Assembly: GCA_963730115.1 (NCBI GenBank)
Contig: CAVSQM010000012.1
Span: 62,001-126,000, forward strand
DNA: 64,000 nt
Source of the DNA: DASQFQ01 sp963730115
GTDB lineage: Bacteria > Actinomycetota > Thermoleophilia > Solirubrobacterales > Solirubrobacteraceae
Reading direction: 5' to 3'
This document shows, in pieces, positions 33,475-42,100 of the stretch. The notes under the pieces are model-generated. The model ran no database searches, was not told the origin of the DNA, and saw nothing but the letters and a program-made list of their open reading frames with translations. Position 1 is the first letter of the stretch, and each line of letters begins with the position of its first letter. The translations under genes were made by a program, and so were the position numbers.

Positions 33475-36113
33475 GACGCCTGCCCTTCCGTGGCGCCGCG
33501 CGGCGCGGCGACGCGGCCGATGAGGTCGACCAGCTCGGCGTGCCCGCACGCTCCCTTTCGCGCCAGCGCGGTGATCCGGCCGTTGAGACGCTCCTGGTCC
33601 GCCCGCGTCACATCCTTGGACGTCAGGACGACGATCGGCACGTCGCCGACGATCGGGTCCGCGCGCAGCTGGTCGACGACCGCGAACCCGTCCACGCCCG
33701 GCATGAGGAGATCGAGCACGACGACGGCGGGGCGCTCGCGACGCACCGCCCGCACGCCTTCCGCTCCCCCGGTCGCACGGACCACGACCCAGCCCTCGGG
33801 CGCGAGCACGGCCTCCAGCAGGTCCAGGTCGATCACGTCATCGTCGATGGCGACGACGGTGCGCGCGTCGCGCGACTCCGAGATGCAGTGCGAGAGGGCA
33901 TCGAGCAGCTGGGGACGGGCAACCGGTTTGACGAGGTACTCGTTCACCCCGAGCGCAAATCCGGCGCCCTGCTCATCGAGCATCGACACGATCACGAGCG
34001 GAACGTCCGACGTCGCAGGGTCGTCCTTCAGCCGGGCGATCAGCTCCCAGCCGTTGAGCTTCGGCAGGAGCAGATCGAGGATCACGGCGGATGGCTCCAG
34101 GCGGCGGGCGAGGTCGAGCCCCTCGGCGCCGTCGCGCGCGACCGCGACGGCGTAGCCGGCGTCCTCGAGGTAGACCCGCAGCAGGTCGGCCGAGCTGCGG
34201 TCGTCCTCGACCACCAGGACCAGGCCGGCTTCGCCGGAGCGGGCCGCCGCGTCGCCGACGCCCCCGGCCGCGACGGCGATGAGCGGGATCGAGAAGGAGA
34301 ACGTGCTGCCGACGCCCGGCTCGCTCTCCATCCACAGGCGCCCACCGTGGAGGTCGACGAGTTGCTTGGAGAGCGTGAGCCCGAGGCCCGTCCCCTCCGC
34401 GCTTGCGCTGGGGGTGCGGCCGCCGCGCTGGAAGGCCTCGAAGATGCGCTCCTGCTGGTCCCGGGCGATGCCGATCCCGGTGTCGCGGACGCTGACATGC
34501 GCGTCGTCGTCGACCCGTCCGGCCGTGACCGTCACCGACCCGCCGTCGGTGCTGAACTTGACGGCGTTGCTGAGCAGGTTCACGACGACCTGCTTGAGCT
34601 TGAGCTCGTCGGCGTGCACAGCGCCGAGGCCCGGCTCGATCTGGACCTCGACGGCGATCCCGTGCGCGCCGGCACGCTCACGGATCATCGCGACGCCGTG
34701 TTCGAGCGCGTCCTCGAGCGAGACCGCGTCGAGGTCGAGGTCCATCCGGCCGGCTTCGACCCTCGACAGGTCGAGGATCTCGTTGATGAGGTCGAGCAGG
34801 TGGCGACCCGAGGTGCGGATGTCCCGCACGTACTCGTCCTGGCGCTCGTTGAGGTCGCCGAACATGCGATCCAGCAGGACGTCCGAGAAGCCGATGACCG
34901 CGTTCAGCGGCGTCCGGAGCTCATGCGACATGCTCGCCAGGAACTCCGACTTGTGCTGGCTCGCGACCTCGAGCTCATGCGTCTTCGTCTCGAGCTCACG
35001 GAAGACGCGGGCGTTGAGGATGGCGACGACGGACTGACTTGCCAAGGTCTCGAGGAGGGCGACCGTCGCCGCAGGCAGTGCGCCCTTCGTCTTGCGGCGG
35101 ACGATCAGCGCGCCGATGATCTCGTCCTCGCGGCGGAGCGGTACCGCCACCATCGACCGCCATCCGTGCCGGAGCAGCATGTCGATATGCGGGTCGGCCG
35201 GCTCGGCCTCGAGATCCGGAGCCTGTTGCACGACGCCACTGGCCGCCGCTTCGCCCATGAACGTCTCGCCGAGCTTGATCCGCAGGTCGCGCAGCGCGTG
35301 CTCGAGCGCGCCGCTGGTGCCGGAGCACGTGCGGAGCACGAACTCGGACGTGGACGGCTCGAACTCGAAGATCGAGCCGCCGTCGGCCTGCGAAAGCTCG
35401 GCGGCGCGGGTGACGATCGTCGTCAGGACCTCGTCGAGATCGAGACTCGAGCTGACGGCTTGGCTGACCTCGCCGAGCGCTTGCAGCTCGTCGACGGAGT
35501 GGGCCAGCTGGCGGCCGCGCTCCTGGAGCTCCTGAAACAGCTCCACGTTGCGGATCGCGATCACGCCCTGTGCGGCGAACGTCGTCGCAAGCTCGATCGT
35601 GACGTCCGCGAACGGGTCGACCTTCGACCGCCAGAGCGCGATCACGCCGACGACGCGATCATCCGCGACCATCGGAACTCCCAGCATGGAGTGGAAGCCG
35701 CCGAGCCGCCGCGCCTCCTGCCGCTCGTACTGCGGATCCACCGCTGCGTCGACGATCTGGACGGTCTGGCGCTCGAGCCCTACGCGCCCGACGAGCGAGC
35801 CGAGCCCCGCGCGCTGGGGATGCTCCTCGATGTACCGGCGATACTCAGGCGGGCCGCCGAGCGCCGCAGCAACGCGGTAGAGGTCGCCGTCGAGCCGGTA
35901 CACCATGCCCGCGTCCGCCGCGCACAACCGGACTGCGTGGCGCAGCACGGTCCCGAACACCGGGCCGACCTCGGACGCAGAACGACCGATCGCGTGCAGC
36001 ACCTCGCTGGTCGCGATCTGCTGCTCCGTCGCCTCCGCGAGCTCACGAGTCAGTTGCTCGATCCGCTCGTCGAGCGCGACGCGGTCCGACTGGGAAACCG
36101 TCACACGGTCCAT
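33471..36113 (-). CDS. Hybrid sensor histidine kinase with two GAF and two receiver domains
   Basis: A cytoplasmic kinase of 880 residues. Order: short coiled coil (1-35), GAF domain (about 37-200), second GAF (about 215-375, GGSIFEFEPS), HisKA with H397 in FLASMSHELRTPLNAVIGFS, HATPase_c (NAVKFSTDGGSVTV, DTGIGIARDQQERIFEAFQR, GTGLGLTLSKQLVDLHGG), then receivers with D680 (VILDLLLPKLNGW) and D801 (VVVLDLLMPGVDG). No membrane helix is present. The ATG at 36113 (MDRVTVSQSD) is preferred over the open frame to 36170 because a GAGG ribosome site precedes it. It heads the operon with response regulator, receiver-cyclase, ligase and antiporter; the GAF ligand is unknown. Confidence 0.92.
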   Translation of the reverse strand: MDRVTVSQSDRVALDERIEQLTRELAEATEQQIATSEVLHAIGRSASEVGPVFGTVLRHAVRLCAADAGMVYRLDGDLYRVAAALGGPPEYRRYIEEHPQRAGLGSLVGRVGLERQTVQIVDAAVDPQYERQEARRLGGFHSMLGVPMVADDRVVGVIALWRSKVDPFADVTIELATTFAAQGVIAIRNVELFQELQERGRQLAHSVDELQALGEVSQAVSSSLDLDEVLTTIVTRAAELSQADGGSIFEFEPSTSEFVLRTCSGTSGALEHALRDLRIKLGETFMGEAAASGVVQQAPDLEAEPADPHIDMLLRHGWRSMVAVPLRREDEIIGALIVRRKTKGALPAATVALLETLASQSVVAILNARVFRELETKTHELEVASQHKSEFLASMSHELRTPLNAVIGFSDVLLDRMFGDLNERQDEYVRDIRTSGRHLLDLINEILDLSRVEAGRMDLDLDAVSLEDALEHGVAMIRERAGAHGIAVEVQIEPGLGAVHADELKLKQVVVNLLSNAVKFSTDGGSVTVTAGRVDDDAHVSVRDTGIGIARDQQERIFEAFQRGGRTPSASAEGTGLGLTLSKQLVDLHGGRLWMESEPGVGSTFSFSIPLIAVAAGGVGDAAARSGEAGLVLVVEDDRSSADLLRVYLEDAGYAVAVARDGAEGLDLARRLEPSAVILDLLLPKLNGWELIARLKDDPATSDVPLVIVSMLDEQGAGFALGVNEYLVKPVARPQLLDALSHCISESRDARTVVAIDDDVIDLDLLEAVLAPEGWVVVRATGGAEGVRAVRRERPAVVVLDLLMPGVDGFAVVDQLRADPIVGDVPIVVLTSKDVTRADQERLNGRITALARKGACGHAELVDLIGRVAAPRGATEGQAS

Positions 36114-36242
36114 TCGGGCACCTCGGCTCTGAGTCAGCAGGCTGGCCGGCCGAGCATACCTGTCCGCCAACCGCCGGGTGCAACGTCGGTCACGGTTGGT
36201 ACGGCCGGCGATCGGACCGCCGGCGGCACTCGCCGCGCGCGA

Positions 36243-37151
36243 CTAGGCCCGAGCCGCGTTCGCGACGATCGCGTCGATGATCTGCGGCCAGGTCTCGCGT
36301 GGCATGTCGTGGCCCATGCCCGGGATCTCGAGCAGCCGCGCGCCGCTGATCGCCTTGGCGGTGGCACGGCCGCCGGACGGGCGGACGAGCGTGTCCGCGC
36401 TGCCGTGGATGACGAGCGTGGGCGCCGTGATGTCGCGCAGGCGCTTGGCCCGGTTGCCGGAGGCGATGATCGCGGCGAGCTGGCGCCCGCCGGCAGCCGG
36501 GGCGCGGCCGCGATCGAACGCGGTCTGCGCGAACTGCCGCAGCTCGGCCTCGTCGCGCTGGAAGCCGGGCGAGCCGATGAGCGTGAACGTCTTCACCACG
36601 TGCTCGACGTAGCCGTCGCGGTCCGCCGGCGGGACGACCAGCAGCGCCTTCGAGGTTCGCAGGCGCGGCTGCCCGGACGTGCGCGCGCCGGTGTTGCCCA
36701 TGATCGAGACGAGCGAGCTGACGCGGTCGGGATGCGTCATGGCGAGCGTCTGGGCGATCATCGACCCCATCGAGGCGCCCACGAGATGCGCGCGCTCGAT
36801 CTCCAGGTGGTCGAGGAGCCCGACCACATCGTCAGCCATGTCCTCGAGCGTGTAGCTCGCGGCGCGCTTGTCACGCCGCAGCAGCTGCCACACCGTCGGG
36901 ACGGGGAGATGGTCGAGCCTCGTCGAGCGACCGACGTCGCGATTGTCGAAACGCACGACGTAGAAGCCGCGGGCAGCGAGGCCGGCGCAGAACTCGTCGC
37001 GCCAGGCGATCATCTGCGTGGCGAGCCCCATGATCAGCACGAGCGCGGGATCCGAACGGTCGCCGAACGTCTCGTAGCAGAGCTCCAGCTCACCGACGGC
37101 CGCGATCTGCTCGCCGGATCGCGCCGTGCTCGCGCTTGCTGAGTGGCCCAT
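36243..37151 (-). CDS. Alpha/beta hydrolase
   Basis: A 302-residue alpha/beta-hydrolase: oxyanion/strand region PALVLIMGLATQMIAW, nucleophile elbow GASMG (125-129, S127), acid in HGSADTLVRP and catalytic His in EIPGMGHDMPRE. The segment FDNRDVGRSTRLD resembles the aclacinomycin-methylesterase/RdmC-like group. It probably hydrolyses an ester or lactone; the substrate is unknown. A short palindrome, GCTTACTAAGC on its strand, lies within 20 bp of the start and may bind a TetR-like repressor, though no such gene is adjacent. Confidence 0.85.
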   Translation of the reverse strand: MGHSASASTARSGEQIAAVGELELCYETFGDRSDPALVLIMGLATQMIAWRDEFCAGLAARGFYVVRFDNRDVGRSTRLDHLPVPTVWQLLRRDKRAASYTLEDMADDVVGLLDHLEIERAHLVGASMGSMIAQTLAMTHPDRVSSLVSIMGNTGARTSGQPRLRTSKALLVVPPADRDGYVEHVVKTFTLIGSPGFQRDEAELRQFAQTAFDRGRAPAAGGRQLAAIIASGNRAKRLRDITAPTLVIHGSADTLVRPSGGRATAKAISGARLLEIPGMGHDMPRETWPQIIDAIVANAARA

Positions 37152-37159
37152 TCTCGCTA

Positions 37160-37170
37160 GCTTAGTAAGC
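37160..37170. promoter_or_regulatory. Palindrome upstream of the alpha/beta hydrolase
   Basis: GCTTAGTAAGC is an 11-base perfect palindrome about a central G, nine bases before the hydrolase ATG at 37151. It is unusually A+T-rich for this DNA. It could be a repressor operator or contain a -10 element; this is inference from position only. Confidence 0.35.
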
Positions 37171-37209
37171 GCTGAGCTCGCCGGTCCGCCGCGCCGTCTT
37201 GCGGAGCGG

Positions 37210-37224
37210 CGAACCGGCGGTTCG
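37210..37224 (-). terminator. Short hairpin after the 58-residue protein gene
   Basis: CGAACC (37210-37215) and GGTTCG (37219-37224) pair perfectly around a three-base loop, directly after the TGA of the 58-residue gene. No T-run follows, so it is only terminator-like. Confidence 0.4.
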
Positions 37225-37227
37225 AAC

Positions 37228-37404
37228 TCAGTGGCAGAACAGGCAACCCGCCTCGCCGCGCGACTGCGCCCGGCTGATCGCCTCCGCGTGCTCTCGCGCG
37301 ACCCTCCGGTCGCGCATCGCCTCGTCGTGCTCGCGCATCGCGCTCATGAGCGCGCGCCGCTCGGCAACGCGGCGCGTCGCACCGGCAAAGAGCCGTCGTG
37401 TCAT
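37228..37404 (-). CDS. 58-residue basic protein ending CLFCH
   Basis: A small unrecognised protein: MTRRLFAGATRRVAERRALM, then a charged helical middle (REHDEAMRDRRVAREHAEAI), and the C-terminal tail GEAGCLFCH. The start at 37404 is chosen because AGGAAGGA lies just upstream; the frame is open to 37515 but has no comparable site there. The CxxCH ending resembles half a zinc knuckle or a haem-type motif, though haem attachment would need export and no signal peptide is evident. It is predicted to be one long helix with many Arg and Glu. Function unknown. Confidence 0.6.
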   Translation of the reverse strand: MTRRLFAGATRRVAERRALMSAMREHDEAMRDRRVAREHAEAISRAQSRGEAGCLFCH

Positions 37405-37483
37405 GGTCGGATCCTTCCTACTCGTGGGGAGCGAGGGCCGGGGAAGGCGAGCGAGAGGAACCCGCCAGACCCTCGAACCCCAC

Positions 37484-37525
37484 GTTATACCGCGACACGG
37501 ACGAGCTTGTGACACGATTGTGACA
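37484..37525 (-). promoter_or_regulatory. Candidate promoter with direct repeat of TTGTGACA
   Basis: TTGTGACA occurs at 37507-37514 and again at 37518-37525, an 11-bp spacing that puts both on one helix face. Downstream on the minus strand is TATAAC, a good -10 candidate, some 80 bases before the 58-residue gene. This would be a regulator site overlapping the -35 region. It is inference from position and base composition. Confidence 0.4.
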
Positions 37526-37547
37526 ACCGTTGCAGCGCGAAGGGCGG

Positions 37548-37817
37548 TCAGGTGGTGCGGTCGGTCCGGATGTCATAGGCCGCCGTGACGTTGCCCCTGC
37601 CCTTCTTGCCCTTCTTGCCCTTCTTGGCCTTGACGGCCTTGGCGGGCTTGGCCTTCACGTCGTAGCTGCTGATCAGGACGTCGTTGAACGTGTAGGAGGT
37701 GATCAGGGCGTCGTTGAGCTCGTAGCTCGACGCGTGGCTGGCCGGTGCGGCAGCCGTGAGCAGGCCTGCCGTGAGCGCGAGAGCCGCGGCCGAGCGCTTG
37801 AGGTTGGTGGTGAACAT
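37548..37817 (-). CDS. Small secreted lysine-rich protein B
   Basis: An 89-residue predicted exported protein. The signal peptide MFTTNLKRSAAALALTAGLL plus TAAAPASHA almost matches that of the protein at 14537. The mature part contains an internal repeat, NDALITSYT and NDVLISSYD, then a lysine/glycine-rich stretch (AKAVKAKKGKKGKKGRGN) and the tail VTAAYDIRTDRTT. The basic stretch suggests binding to cell-wall polymer or nucleic acid. A strong AGGAAGGAA ribosome site follows the shared structured leader. It is unbroken, unlike its partner. No family is recognised. Confidence 0.75.
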   Translation of the reverse strand: MFTTNLKRSAAALALTAGLLTAAAPASHASSYELNDALITSYTFNDVLISSYDVKAKPAKAVKAKKGKKGKKGRGNVTAAYDIRTDRTT

Positions 37818-37898
37818 GGTGCTTCCTTCCTGAGGGTGGGTGGGTTATCGGGGGGTGTGACCCCGGACCCACCGCGCAGGTTGGAAAGATGTCGAGGG
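37818..37898 (-). promoter_or_regulatory. Structured 5' leader, copy B (shared with 14453-14536)
   Basis: On the minus strand this repeats the leader of secreted protein A. The outer stem is formed by GGTGGGT (complement of 37867-37873) and ACCCACC (complement of 37839-37845 or 37835-37841). The inner stem GGGGT/ACCCC keeps the pairing seen as GGGGT/GCCCC in copy A, a change that preserves a U-G or U-A pair. It lies between the stop of the gene at 37901 and the ribosome site of protein B. Confidence 0.6.
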
Positions 37899-37900
37899 CG

Positions 37901-38329
37901 TCAGGCGACCGGGGGCTCGAACGCCGCCGTGTAGGTCAGCTTGACGGTGGTCGGGACGTCGGCGCCGCGCAGGGTGCAGGTGAAGCGCGCGGTGCTGGCG
38001 TTCATGCTGCCGTCGAGCACGGGCACGCAGCTGTAGCCCTGGGAGCGGTACGGCTTCTGGATGCCGTTGTTGACGCCCTTGCGGACGACCTTCTGGATCG
38101 TCGAGCGGCTGTACCAGCCGCGCACGTTCGCCTGCGGGTTGGTGACGACGACCTTGGCGCGGACGACGTTGCTCGTGCCGGCCAGCACCCCCTGATTGAC
38201 GGAGATGTGGTAGACGGACGTGCGCTTCGTCGTGGTGGTGGTCGTCGCGGCCTGAGCGGCGGGGACAGCGGCGCCGACGCCGATCGCGGCGACGATCGCC
38301 GAGGCGACGAGCTTGTTGGAGAGGGACAT
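37901..38329 (-). CDS. Secreted protein of unknown function
   Basis: A 142-residue exported protein. The signal peptide MSLSNKLVASAIVAAIGVGA ends in AVPAAQA, followed by a threonine run (TTTTTTKRT). The mature domain contains VYHISVNQGVLAGTSNVVRA and two cysteines (YSCVPVL, FTCTLRG) that could form a disulfide. It ends VKLTYTAAFEPPVA and is probably a small beta-sandwich. An AAAGGAG ribosome site supports the start. It lies directly upstream of protein B on the same strand and may be co-transcribed through the leader. No family recognised. Confidence 0.7.
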   Translation of the reverse strand: MSLSNKLVASAIVAAIGVGAAVPAAQAATTTTTTKRTSVYHISVNQGVLAGTSNVVRAKVVVTNPQANVRGWYSRSTIQKVVRKGVNNGIQKPYRSQGYSCVPVLDGSMNASTARFTCTLRGADVPTTVKLTYTAAFEPPVA

Positions 38330-38397
38330 GGGGAGGCTCCTTTCGCGGCGGTTGGTTGGAGTGATGGCAAGCCTCCGCGAAGCCGGGCCCCGGGTCT

Positions 38398-38415
38398 GCC
38401 GTAGCGGACTACGGC
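38398..38415. terminator. Hairpin between flavodoxin and secreted protein genes
   Basis: GCCGTAG (38398-38404) and CTACGGC (38409-38415) form a perfect 7-bp stem with a CGGA loop. It lies 63-80 bases downstream of the flavodoxin stop on the minus strand. It is terminator-like but lacks a T-run. Confidence 0.4.
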
Positions 38416-38477
38416 ATTGTCCGCAGCCGCATACGCAGACGCCGGATTCGCACGGCGGACGCCCTCAGTAGTGACGT

Positions 38478-39090
38478 CTAGAGGCCGGTGCGGCGCAGCC
38501 ACGCGTCGACGGCGGCGCGCGGCCGAGCGTGCCTCCTCGCCGCGGACGGCGAGCCCGGTGCCGATGCGCGCACCCCTGCACGACTCCTCGTAGTCGTCGG
38601 GGGTCGTGCCGAGGCCGCTCATGGCGTGCGTGGTGACCGGGTGGACGGTCTTGCCCGAGAAGTCGTAGCGCTCGGTGAACGTCGTCATGATCATCGGCGC
38701 CCGGACGTTCCAGATCGGGCTCGCCAGCAGGACGGTGTCGTAGCCGTCGATCGACGGGAGCGGGTTGGCGATGGCCGGTCGTGCGTCCGCGTCCTGCTCG
38801 CGCACGTTGCGCCGGACGGTCTCGTCGTAGCTGTCGGGGTACGGGTCTGCGGCTTCGATGCGGTGGACTTCGCACTCGAGCCGCGCGCTGATCGTCCGGG
38901 CCAGCACCTCGGTGTTGCCGACCTCGAGGTCCCTCCTGCCGCCGTTCCAGTAGTTCTCGCCCGGGCGCGAGAAGTACGCGAGCAGGATTCGGCCACCCCC
39001 GGCCTGAGGTGGCGATGAACCCCCGCAGGCGCTCAGCGGCACGCCCGCGACGCTCGCGAGGGCGACGCCGAGGAAGGTGCGTCGTCGCAT
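38478..39090 (-). CDS. Exported flavodoxin, Tat/lipoprotein type (one frame break)
   Basis: A flavodoxin-fold protein of about 203 residues with an unusual N-terminus. MRRRTFLGVALASVAGVPLS has a twin-arginine-like RRRTFLG and is followed directly by the lipobox LSAC. The FMN-binding phosphate loop follows in ILLAYFSRPGENYWNGG, with later family segments YDTVLLASPIWNVRAPMIM and THAMSGLGTTPDDYEESC. It is predicted to be a surface-anchored electron carrier or flavin reductase partner. The frame breaks near 38511-38514; removing one base gives VDAWLRRTGL and the TAG at 38478. An upstream ATG at 39102 is also possible. Confidence 0.75.
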
Positions 39091-39117
39091 CGTGCGAACC
39101 ACTCTGCCCCGGTATCC

Positions 39118-42100
39118 CTAGCCGGCGACGAGCAGGCGCACCGGGCCGAGCAGCCCGGACGCGCGCTGACCGGAGAACACGTACGGCGTCGGGCTCACCG
39201 CGTCGAGGTGCGGGCCGAGCGTGTTGAGCACGAGCACCTCGAGCGTCACAACATCACGGCCCAGCCATCGGCTGAGGTCGAACCGGTAGGGCGAGCAGAC
39301 GCGCACGCCCGCGCTCTCGCTGTCGATCAGCACCTCGGCGGTGCCGCGCACGGCGCCGAGGTCGAGGGTCAGCTCGACGTCGTCGGGCAGGCCGAGGTCG
39401 AGCTCCCGGCGATACCGCACTCCCCCGCTGTGGTTGACGAGGCCGGCGTCCTGCCAGTCGACCAGCTCCATGCGCCCCGGCCCGACGGTGAAGGCGATCG
39501 GCCCGGTGAGCACGGCCCCGCCGGCGAGGCCCGGTGCCGGCGCGACCGCGATCTCGCACCGGGCGGGCGCCCGCGAGCCGTCGCCCAGCACGACGCGCAG
39601 CTCGCCCTCCGCATCCTGCCGCGCCTCGACCCGGCGGCCGTCCACGGTCACCTCGCCGTGGCAGCCGGACGCGAGCGGGATGCAGATCTCGGTGGCACCG
39701 GGCGGCGTGGTGAGACGCAGCCGCTGGGTGGCCGTGGCGAGATCTGCCGTCACCGTCACGTCCTCGCCCGCCGTCCCGCGCCCCGGCTCGAGCCAGTCGC
39801 CCTCCGGCAGTGGGTGCGGTCGCCGCCGTACGTGGCTGCAGGCCGGGTCGCCACGCTGGTCGAGGCGGAAGTCGAGCCCGGTCTCGGCGCCGTCGACCGA
39901 GACGCTCCAGCCTGCGTCCGAGCGCACCGCGAGGTCTCCGGCGTCCGTGCGGATGACGGCGTCGAGCAGCGCCGCGGGACGGGTGCGGCCCAGCGAGAGC
40001 AGCTCGAGCCGGAGCTCGCGCTCGCCCGCTCGGAGCGCCTCGCGCAGGTCGTAGGGCTGGAGCCGGTCGCGATCCCACTCCGCGTACGGGTCGAAGCCGC
40101 CCTGACGGCCCACCTCGCGGCCGTCGACGAGCACGCGGCACGGCCCGTTGGCGCCGACGAGCACGTCGGCGCTGACCGGATCGGCGGGGAGCGAGAACCG
40201 CTTGATGAACGCGACGACCGAGCTCTTCGCCGCCTCCGTGGCCGGGCGCAGCCACTCGGGCCGCGCGTAACCCTCGACGTCGTCGACGAACGCGAAGTGT
40301 GCTCGCAGCGCGGCGACGTCCTCCGCCGCGGTCAGCCGCAGGTCGAGGACGACCGGGCGCGCAGGCAACTCGACCGCGCCGGTCGCGAGGTAGCCGGCGC
40401 CGTCCAGGGCCACCGGCCGGCCGTCGAGCCAGGCGCGCTTCGTCGCGGAGGCTCCGACGGCCAGGCAGGAGGCGACCGGCCGCTCGACCGTCACGAGGCA
40501 GCGCAGATGCACGCCCTGGCCGGCGGCGACCGGGCCGAAGTCGAGGAACTCCTCCGGCACCCGGCCGCTCGGGCCCAGGAACTCCACGTGGATGGGGTCC
40601 TTGTGGATGCCGCGCGAGAGCGACCATTCGGCCCGCTCCCATGCGTCGGCGTCCGCACCGGGGCTCGGGAGCGCGTCCTCGGCCGCGGGCCCCGCCCACA
40701 GCGCACGCGGCCCGAACGTCGCGTGGACGCCGTCCTCGAGCTCCCACGTCTCCACGGTCGTGCCCGCGGGCGCTGCCAGGTCGCCCCAGTCGTCCTCGAG
40801 CGTCGCTTCGATCTCGACCTCCCACTCGCCGTCGAGCGGCACCTCGCGCGACGGCGTCGTCACGACCGGAGCGGCGGCGTCGCCCCCCACCCCCCATGCG
40901 AGCAGCGCGCACGGCCCGTCGGTGAAGTCCACCCGCACGCGCACGCCGCCCTCGACCGGCTCGCACGCGGCGGTGCGCCGGCGGCCCGAGAACGGCTCCC
41001 ACACCTCCACCTCGCCCGACACGCCCGCGAGCACGACGTCCATCGAGCGCGCGTGATCGGCGGGATCGAAGCGGTAGCTGACCCCCTGCGCCCACGGGTG
41101 CTGCACATCCGTGGCGGCCAGCTCGACCACGGTCGCGCGCGGGAAGGCCGCGGGGACGAACAGGAGCCCGGCGTCCCCGTCGGTCCGCAGCAGGGTCGGC
41201 ACCGGCGCCTGCACCCGGCGCGGCACGGCCTGCAGCACGTCGCCGATCGCGTCCGGCTGATCCACCTGGTGGGCGGCGCCCGAGGCGAAGCGCGCGGCAA
41301 GCTCGGCGTGCGCGGGCAGCGGCCCGACGGCGATCAGCGTCCCGCCCGCGTCGACGAACTCTCCCAAGCGCTCGGCCGTGCGCGCCTCGAGCACCACGCA
41401 GCCGGGCAACACGATCGCGGCATAGGCCTCGCGGCCGATCCGCAGCTCGCCGTCGCGCACGCTCGCCGCGGCGACGCTGTCGTCGTCGAGGACGTCGAAG
41501 TCGCGTGCCAGCCGGTTGAGCGCGCCGGGACGGGGGTCGAACCAGCGCATGCGACCGACGACGTCGAGGTAGAGCGCCTCCGCGCGCCGGCCGGCCTCGC
41601 CCGTCCCGTCGAGCCGGAGCGCCGCGCGCGCGGTCGCGGCGGGCAGCAGCACGCCGACCTCGCAGGCGTGGTGCCCCCAGGTCAGCGCGGAGCACAGGCG
41701 TGAGACGGCGCGCGCGAACGGCTCGTAGTGCCGCCAGTACGGCTGGCGCCAGTCCGTGGCGGGCGGCGCCCATTCCCACCAGCCCGCACGCGTCGAGTAG
41801 TAGGTCGCGTGCGGGTTGTAGAGGTTCGCCCCCGCGCCGATCCAGGGCAGCAGCCAGTCGAAGGTCTCCTCCAGCGTCCCGCCCCAGCCCGAGGTGTGGA
41901 ACGACTCGATCCACACCCGCGGACGGTCGTAGTGATGGGCGATCGACGAGTGGAGCTTGGCGTCGCCGTGGTGGTCCGATCCGGGCGCGCTGAACCACCG
42001 GTGGGTGCGCACGTAGTCGCCGTAGATCTCGCTCGACGCGACCGGCTCGCCCTCGCGCGCGCCGATCTGCTGGTCCACCCCGCACAGGAGCCCGTGGCGC

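Noticed and set aside
37201..37240. GGTTCGAAC resembling a tRNA T-loop
   Set aside because: No D-arm, anticodon stem or acceptor stem can be built around it; the bases form a short hairpin after the 58-residue gene.
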